Assembly: GCA_964433635.1 (NCBI GenBank)
Contig: CAYSSG010000003.1
Coordinates: forward strand, 25,028 to 89,027
Length of the DNA: 64,000 nucleotides
Direction of reading: 5' to 3'
Source: CAYSSG01 sp964433635
GTDB taxonomy: Bacteria > Atribacterota > Phoenicimicrobiia > Phoenicimicrobiales > Stramentimicrobiaceae
Part shown: one piece after another, positions 1 through 8,608 of the stretch
Numbering within the stretch: position 1 is the first letter of the stretch
Layout of the letters: each line of letters opens with the position of its first letter
Translations under genes and position numbers: made by a program
The notes under the pieces: model-generated
What the model was told of the DNA's origin: nothing
Seen by the model: the letters and a program-made list of their open reading frames with translations, nothing else
The model's database searches: none

Positions 1-78
1 TTAGTTAAAGCTGCTGCCCTGTATTCCATTATTCCAACGACCTATGTAAACCATTATGTTAATAAAATGATTTGTTGA
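1..78 (+). CDS. C-terminal end of an upstream gene (partial)
   Basis: Frame 1 is open from the window edge and encodes 25 residues, beginning LVKAAALYSIIPTTYV and ending with TGA at 76-78. The stop lies just before the GGAGG ribosome site of the carbamoyltransferase gene, so the two are very likely one operon. An alanine-rich closing helix of this kind is seen at the ends of M20-type peptidases, and a YgeY-like peptidase is a usual member of ygeW clusters, but 25 residues cannot prove the family. Confidence 0.5.
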   Translation, partial: LVKAAALYSIIPTTYVNHYVNKMIC

Positions 79-89
79 GGAGGATAAAC

Positions 90-1073
90 ATGCAGACCTG
101 GTTTAAAGGAAAACATTTTATAACACTTCAGGATTGGACAAAAGAGGAAATTGACACATTACTGGAAGTATCTTTTGACTTAAAGAAAAAATTCGCCATG
201 GGCATACCTACACCTTATCTGCAATATAAAACAATATTTTTAATGTTTTTTGAGCAATCAACCAGAACCAGGAATTCCATGGAAGCCGGCATTGCTCAAA
301 TGGGCGGTCATGGTAATTTTCTGGATACCAGCACCATGCAGATAGCGCATGGGGAAGTAGCCAAAGATACTGCCATCATATTGTCAAGATTTGGCCATGG
401 CATAGCCTGTAGAAATTGCGTGTGGGGAAAAGGAAATCAATACCTGAGAGAGATGGCTCAATGGTCTTCAGTTCCTGTGATGAGTCTGCAATGCGATTTA
501 TATCATCCGATGCAGGGTATCGCTGATTTGATGACCATCAAAGAAAAAATTGGGGATGTGAGGAAAACGAAAATATCTGTTATCTGGGCCTATGCCACCA
601 GTCATAAAAAACCGATATCCGTTCCACTGACTCAAATTCTTCTATTTCCAAGATACGGAATGGATGTCACCCTTGCTTATCCTGAAGGCTATGATTTACC
701 TGAATGGGCAATCAAACAGGCAAAAGAAAATGCAGAAAAGCATGGAGGAAGTCTAACCATCACACACAATATGGAGGAAGCTTACAAAAACGCAGATGTG
801 GTGATTCCCAAAAACTGGGGAAACTGGGTTACCAGTCAAAACATTGAAGTAGTAGATAATTTACTTAAATCTCTCAGAGACTGGAAATGTACGGAGAGAA
901 TGATGAAGCTGGCTAATAAAGAAGCGATGTATATGCATGCACTTCCGGCTGATCGGGGAAATGAAGTGGAGGATTCGGTTATTGATGGACCTCATTCTAT
1001 TGTCTACGATGAAGCAGAAAATAGACTACATACTGCAAAGGCAGTCATGAGTTTAACAATGGGTGGAAAATAA
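90..1073 (+). CDS. ygeW: Knotted carbamoyltransferase, YgeW family
   Basis: A 327-residue member of the aspartate/ornithine carbamoyltransferase superfamily. The carbamoyl-phosphate loop FEQSTRTR is at about residues 54-61, and the C-terminal part holds the HALPADRGNEV segment typical of the superfamily. Length and wording match the YgeW (knotted) branch, whose physiological substrate is not settled; an oxamate or ureido-type substrate is often suggested. I start at ATG 90 because GGAGG at 79-83 precedes it at good spacing; an upstream TTG at 72 overlaps that site. The neighbours, a carbamate kinase remnant and a PLP enzyme, are the partners seen in ygeW clusters, where carbamoyl phosphate is used to make ATP. 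That route is probably broken here because the kinase is a pseudogene. Confidence 0.88.
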   Translation: MQTWFKGKHFITLQDWTKEEIDTLLEVSFDLKKKFAMGIPTPYLQYKTIFLMFFEQSTRTRNSMEAGIAQMGGHGNFLDTSTMQIAHGEVAKDTAIILSRFGHGIACRNCVWGKGNQYLREMAQWSSVPVMSLQCDLYHPMQGIADLMTIKEKIGDVRKTKISVIWAYATSHKKPISVPLTQILLFPRYGMDVTLAYPEGYDLPEWAIKQAKENAEKHGGSLTITHNMEEAYKNADVVIPKNWGNWVTSQNIEVVDNLLKSLRDWKCTERMMKLANKEAMYMHALPADRGNEVEDSVIDGPHSIVYDEAENRLHTAKAVMSLTMGGK

Positions 1074-1180
1074 AAATTCGTGAAACATTTTCTAGATGTC
1101 CTGAATAAAGAAATTATCAGAAAATCACCTCCAGGCGATAGCAAAAAGAGTTAGAGATTAAACGGAAAGATGGAGATAGA

Positions 1181-1596
1181 ATGTCTAAATTAGCAGTATT
1201 AGCAATTGGCGGTAATTCTCTTATTAAAGATAAGCAACACGAAACAGTGGAAGACCAGTATGATGCCATATGTGAAACAGCCAGGTATATTGCCGGAATG
1301 ATTGAGCAGGGTTACAATGTTGTGGTCACGCACCGTAATAACCCCCAGGTAGGATTTATTTTGAGATGCTCGGAAATTGCCCGGGAAGTAGCAGGAATGC
1401 ATCCTGTTCCTCTGGTTAATTGCGGAGCGGATACGCAGGGTGCAATGAGGGGCATTTTGCCAGGGGAAGTATGCTTCCCAAGATTCAGACTATTGTCAGG
1501 TTTCTGGAGGCAGGAGGAAAAGAGGCAATTGTAACCAATCCGGAATCATTGGAGACCGCGCTGAAAGGATTAAGCGGAACACATATCTTTTCCTGA
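1181..1596 (+). pseudogene. Carbamate kinase, internally deleted and frameshifted
   Basis: The first 90 or so codons match the start of carbamate kinase (AIGGNSL near the N-terminus, then EIAREVAGMHPVPLVNCGA). At about 1445 the reading frame changes. The shifted frame then encodes the true C-terminal piece, starting EGHFARGSMLPK and ending at TGA 1594-1596. The middle of the enzyme, roughly 150-170 residues of a normal 310, is missing. In addition, the substrate loop normally read as HGNGPQVG is HRNNPQVG here, so two conserved glycines are lost. A deletion, a frame change and point damage together show a decayed gene, not a short functional variant. The unbroken reading frame ends at 1534 with unrelated residues. 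Confidence 0.88.
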
Positions 1597-1788
1597 AAGG
1601 AAAGACTATATCAGTTGGTTTTAAAAAAGTCTGAACTGATCCTGTTACTGACTTTTAAATCCGAAAGATGGAAAAAATGCATTCTTTTTAACCAGAAGAT
1701 AATGGGAAAGAATATCACGGCGAACATAGTTTTCTTCATGAAATGTATTGAAGATTGAATACTTTTATTACAATAAAGGAGTATTAAA

Positions 1789-3261
1789 ATGATTGATTTA
1801 ACCATAAATACGGAACAACTAAAAAAAACGGTAGGCCGAGCCAGAGAGAAAAATATTATTATTCCTACTTTTAAACAGATGAAAAATCCTGAACTGATTC
1901 CCGATAAAATCAAAGACAAATTAAAGAATATCGGGTTATGGGATGTTAATTCTTATAACCTATTCCGGATTACCTGGAAAAACCAGCCGGTAAAGCAGGG
2001 TGGACTCTATAACGGAGTCAATTTTCTGGAATTACCCTTTGAATTAACGGGAGTTAAAGCACGCGTAATCGGGCTGGTGGGAAAATGGTTTCCGACCGGT
2101 GCTCATAAGGTCGGAGCTACCTTCGGCTGCTTAGTCCCCCGGTTAATCACCGGACAGTTCGATCCAACCTATCAGAAGGCGGTTTGGCCTTCTACCGGTA
2201 ACTACTGCAGAGGAGGTGCTTATAATGCTGAATTACTATCCTGTGAGTCTATTGCTATTCTGCCAGAAGGAATGAGCAGGGAACGCTTTGAATGGTTATC
2301 TCAGGTAGCCGGAGAAGTGATTGCCACTCCGGGGACTGAGAGTAATGTAAAGGAGATATTTGATAAATCATGGGAACTGAAGAAGACCAGGGATAATGTG
2401 GTTGTCTTTAACCAGTTTGAAGAGTTCGGCAATTATCTATGGCATTACGCTGTTACCGGTCAAGCGATAGAGGAAGTTTTATCCCAGATCATGCGTTCAA
2501 AGGATCAATACGCAGGCGTCGTACTGACCACAGGATCGGCAGGTACCATTGGGTGCGGGGATTACTTAAAGGAAATTTTTCCGAACAGCAGAATAGCAGC
2601 AGGCGAAGCTCTGCAATGTCCAACTCTTCTTGCCAACGGCTTTGGTGCCCATCGCATTGAAGGAATAGGGGATAAACATGTTCCCTGGATTCATAATGTG
2701 AAAAATACGGACATGATTATTGCTGTGGATGACAATCAAACCATGGGCCTGATTCGCCTGTTTAATGAACCAGCCGGCCAGCAGTATTTAAATGAGAAAT
2801 GTGTTTCCGACCGGATTATCAAACAGTTACCGTTACTGGGGATTTCCAGTGTGGCTAATTTAATCATGGCAATTAAATTTGCTAAATATTATGAGCTTAC
2901 CGAAAAAGATATCGTATTTACGGTGTTTACCGATTCGATGGAATTATATGGTTCCAGGTTGAAAGAATTGGAAGAAGAATTCGGACACTATGATGAGATT
3001 GATGCGGCTATTGATTATCATCACAGTCTCGAGGGATTGTCTACAGATTACATGCAGGAATTGACCTATTATGACCGTAAGAGGATTCATAATTTGAAGT
3101 ATTTCACCTGGATAGAGCAACAGGAAAAAGATTTAGAGGAACTGAACGCCCAGTGGTATGAATATGAGAACTACTGGGGAAAGATTCGCAGTCAGGTAGA
3201 TAAAATTGATGAACTCATTGATGATTTTAATCGGAAAACCGGGTTGTTGGAGAAGATGTAA
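1789..3261 (+). CDS. PLP-dependent fold-type II enzyme of a ygeW cluster
   Basis: A 490-residue protein of the tryptophan-synthase-beta/threonine-synthase fold. The probable Schiff-base lysine is K107 in FPTGAHKVGAT, and a glycine-rich phosphate-binding loop follows (TTGSAGTIGCG). It is longer than cysteine synthases and has an acidic, Tyr-rich C-terminal extension. A clear ribosome site (AAAGGAG) precedes ATG 1789. It lies downstream of ygeW and the carbamate kinase remnant, so an ammonia-lyase or thiolase-like role feeding that cluster is plausible, as for the diaminopropionate ammonia-lyase YgeX of other clusters. It is not a close YgeX by its motifs, and its substrate cannot be read from the sequence. 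Confidence 0.75.
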   Translation: MIDLTINTEQLKKTVGRAREKNIIIPTFKQMKNPELIPDKIKDKLKNIGLWDVNSYNLFRITWKNQPVKQGGLYNGVNFLELPFELTGVKARVIGLVGKWFPTGAHKVGATFGCLVPRLITGQFDPTYQKAVWPSTGNYCRGGAYNAELLSCESIAILPEGMSRERFEWLSQVAGEVIATPGTESNVKEIFDKSWELKKTRDNVVVFNQFEEFGNYLWHYAVTGQAIEEVLSQIMRSKDQYAGVVLTTGSAGTIGCGDYLKEIFPNSRIAAGEALQCPTLLANGFGAHRIEGIGDKHVPWIHNVKNTDMIIAVDDNQTMGLIRLFNEPAGQQYLNEKCVSDRIIKQLPLLGISSVANLIMAIKFAKYYELTEKDIVFTVFTDSMELYGSRLKELEEEFGHYDEIDAAIDYHHSLEGLSTDYMQELTYYDRKRIHNLKYFTWIEQQEKDLEELNAQWYEYENYWGKIRSQVDKIDELIDDFNRKTGLLEKM

Positions 3262-3264
3262 CAC

Positions 3265-3321
3265 CAAACAGGGGATGAGTCTCTGATTATCTAAAAAATA
3301 GAGGGGACCATCCCCTGTTTG
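3265..3321 (-). terminator. Terminator between convergent genes
   Basis: A 13-bp perfect inverted repeat (CAAACAGGGGATG at 3265-3277, matched at 3309-3321) lies between the stop codons of the PLP enzyme and the CBS protein. On the minus strand a compact hairpin (3302-3316, stem AGGGGA with a 3-base loop) is followed by a run of six T at 3293-3298. This suits the CBS gene best; the larger repeat could also slow plus-strand transcription. Confidence 0.75.
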
Positions 3322-3322
3322 T

Positions 3323-3799
3323 TCAGATTTGACAGATTCCCTTTAAAGCACAGTAGAAAGATTTGTATACATCACGCCTGCCTATTACACCAGCCATTTT
3401 GTCTTGATTCACAACAGGCAGAGTATGAATATTACGATATTTCATCAAGGCAATAATCTCATCAAGATTGGTTTCAGAATTTACAGTAAATACCTGTGTC
3501 GACATCGCAAAGCTGACTTTAGGAAGAGAATTTTCAGCACTGTTATCTTTCAACACTTCACCCGTTTTTATCATATCCATAACCAGAAAAAGGTCATCCG
3601 CAGTGATAATTCCAACGATTTCATCATTTTCCATGACCGGGAAGCCACTGATTCTTTTATTAATCATCATTTCAGCCACATCGTCCAAAGTGTTATCTTT
3701 CTTAACCGTAATAACATCTTTTGTCATAATATCCTTTGCTTTAATCTGGATTAATCTGTCAGTCAAAGCCTGCAGGGTAAATGAATTATCTTCATTCAT
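3323..3799 (-). CDS. CBS-domain pair protein
   Basis: A 158-residue protein made almost entirely of two CBS domains, at about residues 23-80 (DIMTKDVITV ... GFPVMENDEIVGIIT) and 95-150 (TLPVVNQDKMAGVIGRRDV). CBS pairs bind adenine nucleotides and usually act as energy or ligand sensors; the partner here is unknown. I prefer the start at 3799, where an AGGTGG ribosome site lies 5-8 bases upstream; the ATG at 3823 has none. It sits immediately downstream of the GH65/receiver gene on the same strand and is probably cotranscribed with it, ending at a good intrinsic terminator. Confidence 0.85.
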   Translation of the reverse strand: MNEDNSFTLQALTDRLIQIKAKDIMTKDVITVKKDNTLDDVAEMMINKRISGFPVMENDEIVGIITADDLFLVMDMIKTGEVLKDNSAENSLPKVSFAMSTQVFTVNSETNLDEIIALMKYRNIHTLPVVNQDKMAGVIGRRDVYKSFYCALKGICQI

Positions 3800-3837
3800 T
3801 TTAACCACCTCATATTTCATCATAAAAAATTTGCTGT

Positions 3838-4206
3838 TTATTTATTCAGTACTTTTTTAATTTGTTGAATAAAATCAGCCATCTGGTAAGGTTCGGGCAC
3901 AAACAATTCGACTCCCATATGATCCACTATTTCCTTCATGTTCACTTTACTTGTCTGGACTATGATCGGAATATCTTTAAAATCCTTATGGGCTTTTATC
4001 TCCTGCAAAAATTGAATTCCATTCATTCCACCCTGCAGCCTGACAGAAGAGATGATTAAATCGAACCATTTTCTTTTTAAGATCATGATGGCATCATTAC
4101 CTTGATACACTACATCAACAATATAATCTTCTGATTCCAGGTTCTGTTTTAATTGTTCCGATAATGTGATGTCTCCGTCAACGACAAGGATTTGTTTTTT
4201 AACCAT
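3838..4206 (-). other. Possible internal start giving a free pseudo-receiver
   Basis: Within the fusion gene, directly before the receiver region, the minus strand reads GGGAGGATATATG: a strong Shine-Dalgarno sequence four bases from an in-frame ATG (4204-4206). Translation from it would give a separate 122-residue pseudo-receiver. This looks like a former stand-alone gene whose upstream stop codon was lost, leaving its ribosome site inside the fused frame. Whether both forms are made is inference. Confidence 0.5.
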
Positions 4207-6672
4207 ATATCCTCCCGCTTTTCCAAGACTTATTACATATTTCTGGTTCAGATTGAAAACAAACGCTTTATTGCGAATCATAACTTTCTTATACGGCTCT
4301 TTGGACTTTGATCCGGATAATTCAAGGTTCATTTTATCTCTTTCTATTTCAAGGATATACCAGATGTTTCTATATTTTATCCGGAAGTGTATATGCTTCC
4401 ATTTTTCAGGTATGTCAGGGTCTATGTGTATTAGATCATTAATGACTTCGACACCAGCATATCTTTTCATGGCGATATTGACTGATCCCCCCATCACGCC
4501 TGTGTGGATTCCTTCCGGGGTTGTTCCACCTTGAATATCGTTAATATCAGAATCAAGGACTTCATGATACCATTTCCAAGACTGATCGGTCTGTCCCAGG
4601 ATGTCTGACAGATAACAATGGACTACTTTACTCAGGGTAGAGCCATGAGAAGTTCTATCAACATAATATTGGTAATTTTTCCGTAAGATATCCATACTAA
4701 ATGTATAACCTAAACCACTGAATATATCTTCCAGTTCAGATAATGGGAACAGGTAGGGAAGCATAAGCGTATCAGCCTGTTTGGCTACTTTATATGCATT
4801 AGGTGATTTACCCTCTGCTTTTAGGATACGGTCCATTCTTTGAATATTACCATATTTTTCCTTATAATTATCCCAGTTCAGTTCCTGCAGGTCAAAATAT
4901 CCGTCAAACTGGCTGATGATGCCGTCTTTATTCATAATGACCCTCATCTTTTTAATAATATCCTTCCACAGTGTCAAGTCATCCAGATGAATAGCTAATT
5001 TCTTCTTTAATTCCACTTTACGTTTGCCGGGAAGGAGTGTCAATAATTCCAGAGCTCTTTTTAAGGTCCAGACGATCATAATGTTGGTGTAGGCATTATC
5101 TTTTAGACCAGCCTCGGTAGCACCGGGAAGCCTTTCGTGAAATTCGTCAGGTCCCATCAAGCCTTTGGTGTGATATCTCTGGTCTTCTGGATCGTGATAA
5201 GATAAACTGGCTCCAAATTGAGCGATAGATAGGAAAAGTTCTGCACCATAACGGGATAGAAAGTCGAAGTCTCCGGCTATTTTCCAATGTTCCCAGATAC
5301 TGTAAGCGATATCAAAGGAAATATGCCTTTGATTCCTGCTGTAATCAGGACCCCATTTACCGGATTTGGGATTAAGGTGCATGATCTGAGTTTCTTCTTC
5401 ACCGGTAGAGCCGCTTTGCCAGGGAAACATTGCTCCCTGATAATCGTTTTCCATTGCATACTTTCTAGCCTGTTCCAGCCTTCGAAAACGATAGAGCAAT
5501 GTTGATTGGGTAATTTCCGGAATGTGAAAATCATATATAGGAAGAAGAAAAATTTCATCCCAGAAGATATGACCCCGGTAGGATTCACCTGATAATCCCC
5601 TGGCAGGAATGCCGGCATCTAATTTGATATTATGAATGGAAGCTGTTTCCAGAAGATGAAAGATATGCAATCTTAAGGCTTTTTGGGAAAAGGTATCTCC
5701 CTCAACCTTAAAATCAAATTGTTCCCATAGGTCAGACCATGTTTTTTTATGGGATTCTAAGAGTGATGGAAAGCCGGGGTATTTACGGGATGATGTAATA
5801 GCATCTTTCATTGGATCCTGGGTGTCCTCATCCCGGGAGGTGTAAATAGAAACATTTTTATCAACAACGCATTTTTGCTTTTTTCTTAACCGGATCCTGT
5901 ATTCCTGAAAAATAGCGTTTTCTTTATGTTTGATAATGACTGAAAGCGGTTTTACCATTTCTCCGTTACATGCAATGCTAAGAGAAGAGGCCTGGACAAT
6001 CCTGATATTAGATTGATTAGTGACAACAGATAAATAGATGCCATACTCCGAAAAACTTCCCACCTGGTCAGGTGCAAGGTGCAAGGAATTCAGGTCACTG
6101 TACCTAGGCACTCCCCGGTTTTGAATATTCCCATCCAAGCCAGTACGAATGATAATTTCACCTTCGTAATTTTCTGGTATAATGGTATATTCCAAAGCCA
6201 TGCGATGCATGTCACCCATGTGAACAATCCTTCTGGTCTGAACAGAGGTTATTTTACCAGAAGTATCCTTAATGACATAATCTCTTATTAATATTGCCTC
6301 TTTCAGATCCAGTTTATGATAATAAGAATGAATATTTTGGAGGGTAGGGATCATCCATTTCCGGTTTCCTTTAATTTTGAAGGTTAAAGGCAGCCAATTG
6401 GGGCAATTGACCAGGTCTTCATTAGTAATCATCTTACCGGCAATATTGCTTTCTAATTTATTGAAGATTCCGGCTATGTAAGTGCCTGGATAGTGGATTC
6501 TTGAAGCGGGTGATTCGCTTATTGCACCTCGGGTTCCCATATAACCGTTTCCAAGTGTACACAAAGCTTCCCTGAGTTTTTCTTCTCCGGGCTCAAAAGA
6601 AAAATACTCAAGAGACCAGGGAGAAGAACCATGTTGGTTGGATTCATTGTTTAATTGTGATTTTGATGACAT
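3838..6672 (-). CDS. GH65 disaccharide phosphorylase fused to degenerate receiver domain
   Basis: Residues 1 to about 820 are a complete glycoside hydrolase family 65 protein. The general acid is in GPDEFHERLPG (about residue 508-518), and the phosphate-site segment QGGTTPEGIHTG is typical of phosphorylases such as those for trehalose, kojibiose or maltose, not of hydrolases. The last 122 residues form a response-regulator receiver fold (KQILVVDGD ... DLIISSVRL ... FVPEPYQ). The phosphoacceptor Asp is replaced by Ser, one of the two acidic residues by Gly, and the conserved Lys by Glu, so it should not be phosphorylated. The start may be ATG 6672 or TTG 6678; both overlap the end of the upstream phosphatase fusion. 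The product beta-glucose-1-phosphate would be the substrate of that upstream enzyme. Confidence 0.85.
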   Translation of the reverse strand: MSSKSQLNNESNQHGSSPWSLEYFSFEPGEEKLREALCTLGNGYMGTRGAISESPASRIHYPGTYIAGIFNKLESNIAGKMITNEDLVNCPNWLPLTFKIKGNRKWMIPTLQNIHSYYHKLDLKEAILIRDYVIKDTSGKITSVQTRRIVHMGDMHRMALEYTIIPENYEGEIIIRTGLDGNIQNRGVPRYSDLNSLHLAPDQVGSFSEYGIYLSVVTNQSNIRIVQASSLSIACNGEMVKPLSVIIKHKENAIFQEYRIRLRKKQKCVVDKNVSIYTSRDEDTQDPMKDAITSSRKYPGFPSLLESHKKTWSDLWEQFDFKVEGDTFSQKALRLHIFHLLETASIHNIKLDAGIPARGLSGESYRGHIFWDEIFLLPIYDFHIPEITQSTLLYRFRRLEQARKYAMENDYQGAMFPWQSGSTGEEETQIMHLNPKSGKWGPDYSRNQRHISFDIAYSIWEHWKIAGDFDFLSRYGAELFLSIAQFGASLSYHDPEDQRYHTKGLMGPDEFHERLPGATEAGLKDNAYTNIMIVWTLKRALELLTLLPGKRKVELKKKLAIHLDDLTLWKDIIKKMRVIMNKDGIISQFDGYFDLQELNWDNYKEKYGNIQRMDRILKAEGKSPNAYKVAKQADTLMLPYLFPLSELEDIFSGLGYTFSMDILRKNYQYYVDRTSHGSTLSKVVHCYLSDILGQTDQSWKWYHEVLDSDINDIQGGTTPEGIHTGVMGGSVNIAMKRYAGVEVINDLIHIDPDIPEKWKHIHFRIKYRNIWYILEIERDKMNLELSGSKSKEPYKKVMIRNKAFVFNLNQKYVISLGKAGGYMVKKQILVVDGDITLSEQLKQNLESEDYIVDVVYQGNDAIMILKRKWFDLIISSVRLQGGMNGIQFLQEIKAHKDFKDIPIIVQTSKVNMKEIVDHMGVELFVPEPYQMADFIQQIKKVLNK

Positions 6673-8278
6673 GTTCAAAGAATTTTTTTACCTCTTTCGG
6701 GGATTGCAGTTGGAAATCTGCAGCTGATGGTTTTGCTGAATCATCTGTTACCATCATTGCAGTTCCCCGCGTAACGACTGTTCTGAAGGCATATTCATCT
6801 GTGGTATCATCTCCGATATAGAATACGGAGGTGGTTTCCCATGGTATATTTAAAGCATCCATAATCCATCTGACAGCCTTGCCCTTGTCCCAGTCTATAT
6901 TCGGTAGAATTTCAAAGACTTTCTTTCCTTCTAATAACCTCAATTGATCATATTTCTGAATTATTTCCTGAACCGTTTTTTTGATATACTGAACATCCTC
7001 AGCTTTTTTTACTTTCCGATAATGTGCCGCAACGCTGAATTTTTTTTCTTCAACCAGCGCACCTTCAATACTCTGCAGTTTGTCTTTCAGTAGCTCAATC
7101 ATCTCCGTAATTAGGGGTATCGTTTGCTCAGCTATCGGGTGGATCATGGCAAAACCACCTGGTCCTTGAATATCAAATCCATGACTTCCGGCATAAAAAA
7201 TTCCTTTTATATCTATTAGATTCTGGACATCTTCTCTCATTCTCCCGCTGACGATGGCCACTGTATGAAGCCTGGCTAAATTTTCTACTGTCTTTTTCAT
7301 ATCATCAGAGAGAACGGCTAATTCCGGACTTTCCACAATGGGAGTGAGTGTTCCATCATAATCTAAGAAGAAGACCAATCTTTTATCGGTATGAATAACG
7401 GTTTTCCCTGTACGATGATAAGCAGGATTAATAAATATTTGTTTATGATCGAGATGTTCTTTGGGAAGTATCTCCGGAGCGGGTTTAATCGACTCGTAAC
7501 ATTGAAAAAAGGGTTTTGGTTTTTTGTGAAACCAGTCTTCCATAATCTGTATATCTATTTCCGCTAAATCCGGAACGACCAGGTCGGCTCCGTGTTTTGC
7601 CAGTTCTTTTTCATTGTTTTCCCTGGCAACGCCTATAACTAGACCGAATCCGCCATTTCTGCCAGCCTCAACTCCCGAAGAAGCATCTTCTACGACTACT
7701 GAGTTTGGTGGCAGGGTACCCAAATTCCTTGCGGCTGTAACAAAGATATCTCCCTCCGGTTTTCCCTTGAGGTTTAGTTCTGCAGAAATGACCCCATCAA
7801 CTCTTGTTTCGAAAAGATGTTCCAGGTTCACTGATTTCAATATAGGTTGACAGTTCTTAGAGGAAGAGGCTACACCTATTTTAATTCCCTGTTTTTTTAA
7901 GTTTTTTATCAGCTTGACTGTAGAATCAAAAACCTCCGCTCCTTCCTCTTGAAGTAACTTATTAAACATATGATTTTTTTTGTTCCCAATACCGCAGATG
8001 GTTTCTTTTTCCGGTGGATCAGAAGGATCTCCGAAGGGAATATCGATGTTACGGGATTCTAAAAAATTTTTTACTCCCTGGTAACGGGGTTTTCCATCTA
8101 CAAATTTAAGATAATCAGTCTGATAGGTAAATTCCCGAAAGGGTTCCCCATCTCGTTTCTCCCTCAGTTGCAGGTATTCATCAAAGGCTTTTTTCCAGGC
8201 ATGGGCATGAACTGTGGCAGTTTTTGTAATCACACCATCAAGGTCAAATACGACAGATTGAAAGGAATAACGGCTCAT
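6644..8278 (-). CDS. Beta-phosphoglucomutase-like HAD / trehalose-6-phosphate phosphatase fusion
   Basis: 544 residues holding two HAD enzymes. Residues 1-250 resemble beta-phosphoglucomutase (VVFDLDGVITKTATVHAHAW, then GVASSSKN and VVVEDASSGVEAG). Residues 295-544 are a trehalose-6-phosphate phosphatase of the OtsB type (LDYDGTLTPI at about 305, IVSGR, GSHGFD, and YIGDDTTDEYAF at about 488). The downstream GH65 gene overlaps its 3' end by 29 bases, so the proteins are made together. Likely chemistry: a phosphorylase makes beta-glucose-1-phosphate, the first domain converts it to glucose-6-phosphate, and the second removes phosphate from trehalose-6-phosphate. The start is supported by AAGGAGG just upstream. 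Confidence 0.88.
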   Translation of the reverse strand: MSRYSFQSVVFDLDGVITKTATVHAHAWKKAFDEYLQLREKRDGEPFREFTYQTDYLKFVDGKPRYQGVKNFLESRNIDIPFGDPSDPPEKETICGIGNKKNHMFNKLLQEEGAEVFDSTVKLIKNLKKQGIKIGVASSSKNCQPILKSVNLEHLFETRVDGVISAELNLKGKPEGDIFVTAARNLGTLPPNSVVVEDASSGVEAGRNGGFGLVIGVARENNEKELAKHGADLVVPDLAEIDIQIMEDWFHKKPKPFFQCYESIKPAPEILPKEHLDHKQIFINPAYHRTGKTVIHTDKRLVFFLDYDGTLTPIVESPELAVLSDDMKKTVENLARLHTVAIVSGRMREDVQNLIDIKGIFYAGSHGFDIQGPGGFAMIHPIAEQTIPLITEMIELLKDKLQSIEGALVEEKKFSVAAHYRKVKKAEDVQYIKKTVQEIIQKYDQLRLLEGKKVFEILPNIDWDKGKAVRWIMDALNIPWETTSVFYIGDDTTDEYAFRTVVTRGTAMMVTDDSAKPSAADFQLQSPKEVKKFFEHVIKITIKQ

Positions 8279-8361
8279 AATTCCTCCTTATTCTTTTGAT
8301 TCACAGATGAATATTCAGAGGAGAGGGAATGCTATAGATCTTAAAGCTTATTATAGATAAA

Positions 8362-8390
8362 ATAATATCAAATTTATCAAACTATGTCAA
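8362..8390 (-). promoter_or_regulatory. Sigma-70 type promoter for the phosphatase/GH65 operon
   Basis: On the minus strand TTGACA (8385-8390) and TATTAT (8362-8367) are separated by exactly 17 bases. The implied transcription start is near 8355, about 75 bases before the HAD/trehalose-phosphatase start codon. The rest of the 330-base gap 8279-8608 between the divergent genes is AT-rich; I see only a weak plus-strand promoter candidate near 8474-8504 for the NamZ-like gene. Confidence 0.75.
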
Positions 8391-8608
8391 AAAGATTCTT
8401 AAATAGTAATGGTTACAGGTATTTGATGTATCGATAAGAGAGGCGAGCTTCAGAAAAATTTTTTAATGTATACTTGTACAATGACATGATAAATGTGTTA
8501 TTATTTTAAGGTAAGTATCGATAATGAGTATTAGATTAAGAGCTTAGAATATAACTTTTCCTGAATTAAATGATTATGAATGAAATTTAATAGAAAAAGG
8601 AATCACCA

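Noticed and set aside
3468..3860. 130-residue plus-strand open frame
   Set aside because: It is antisense to the CBS protein, whose domains are clear and whose ribosome site is good.
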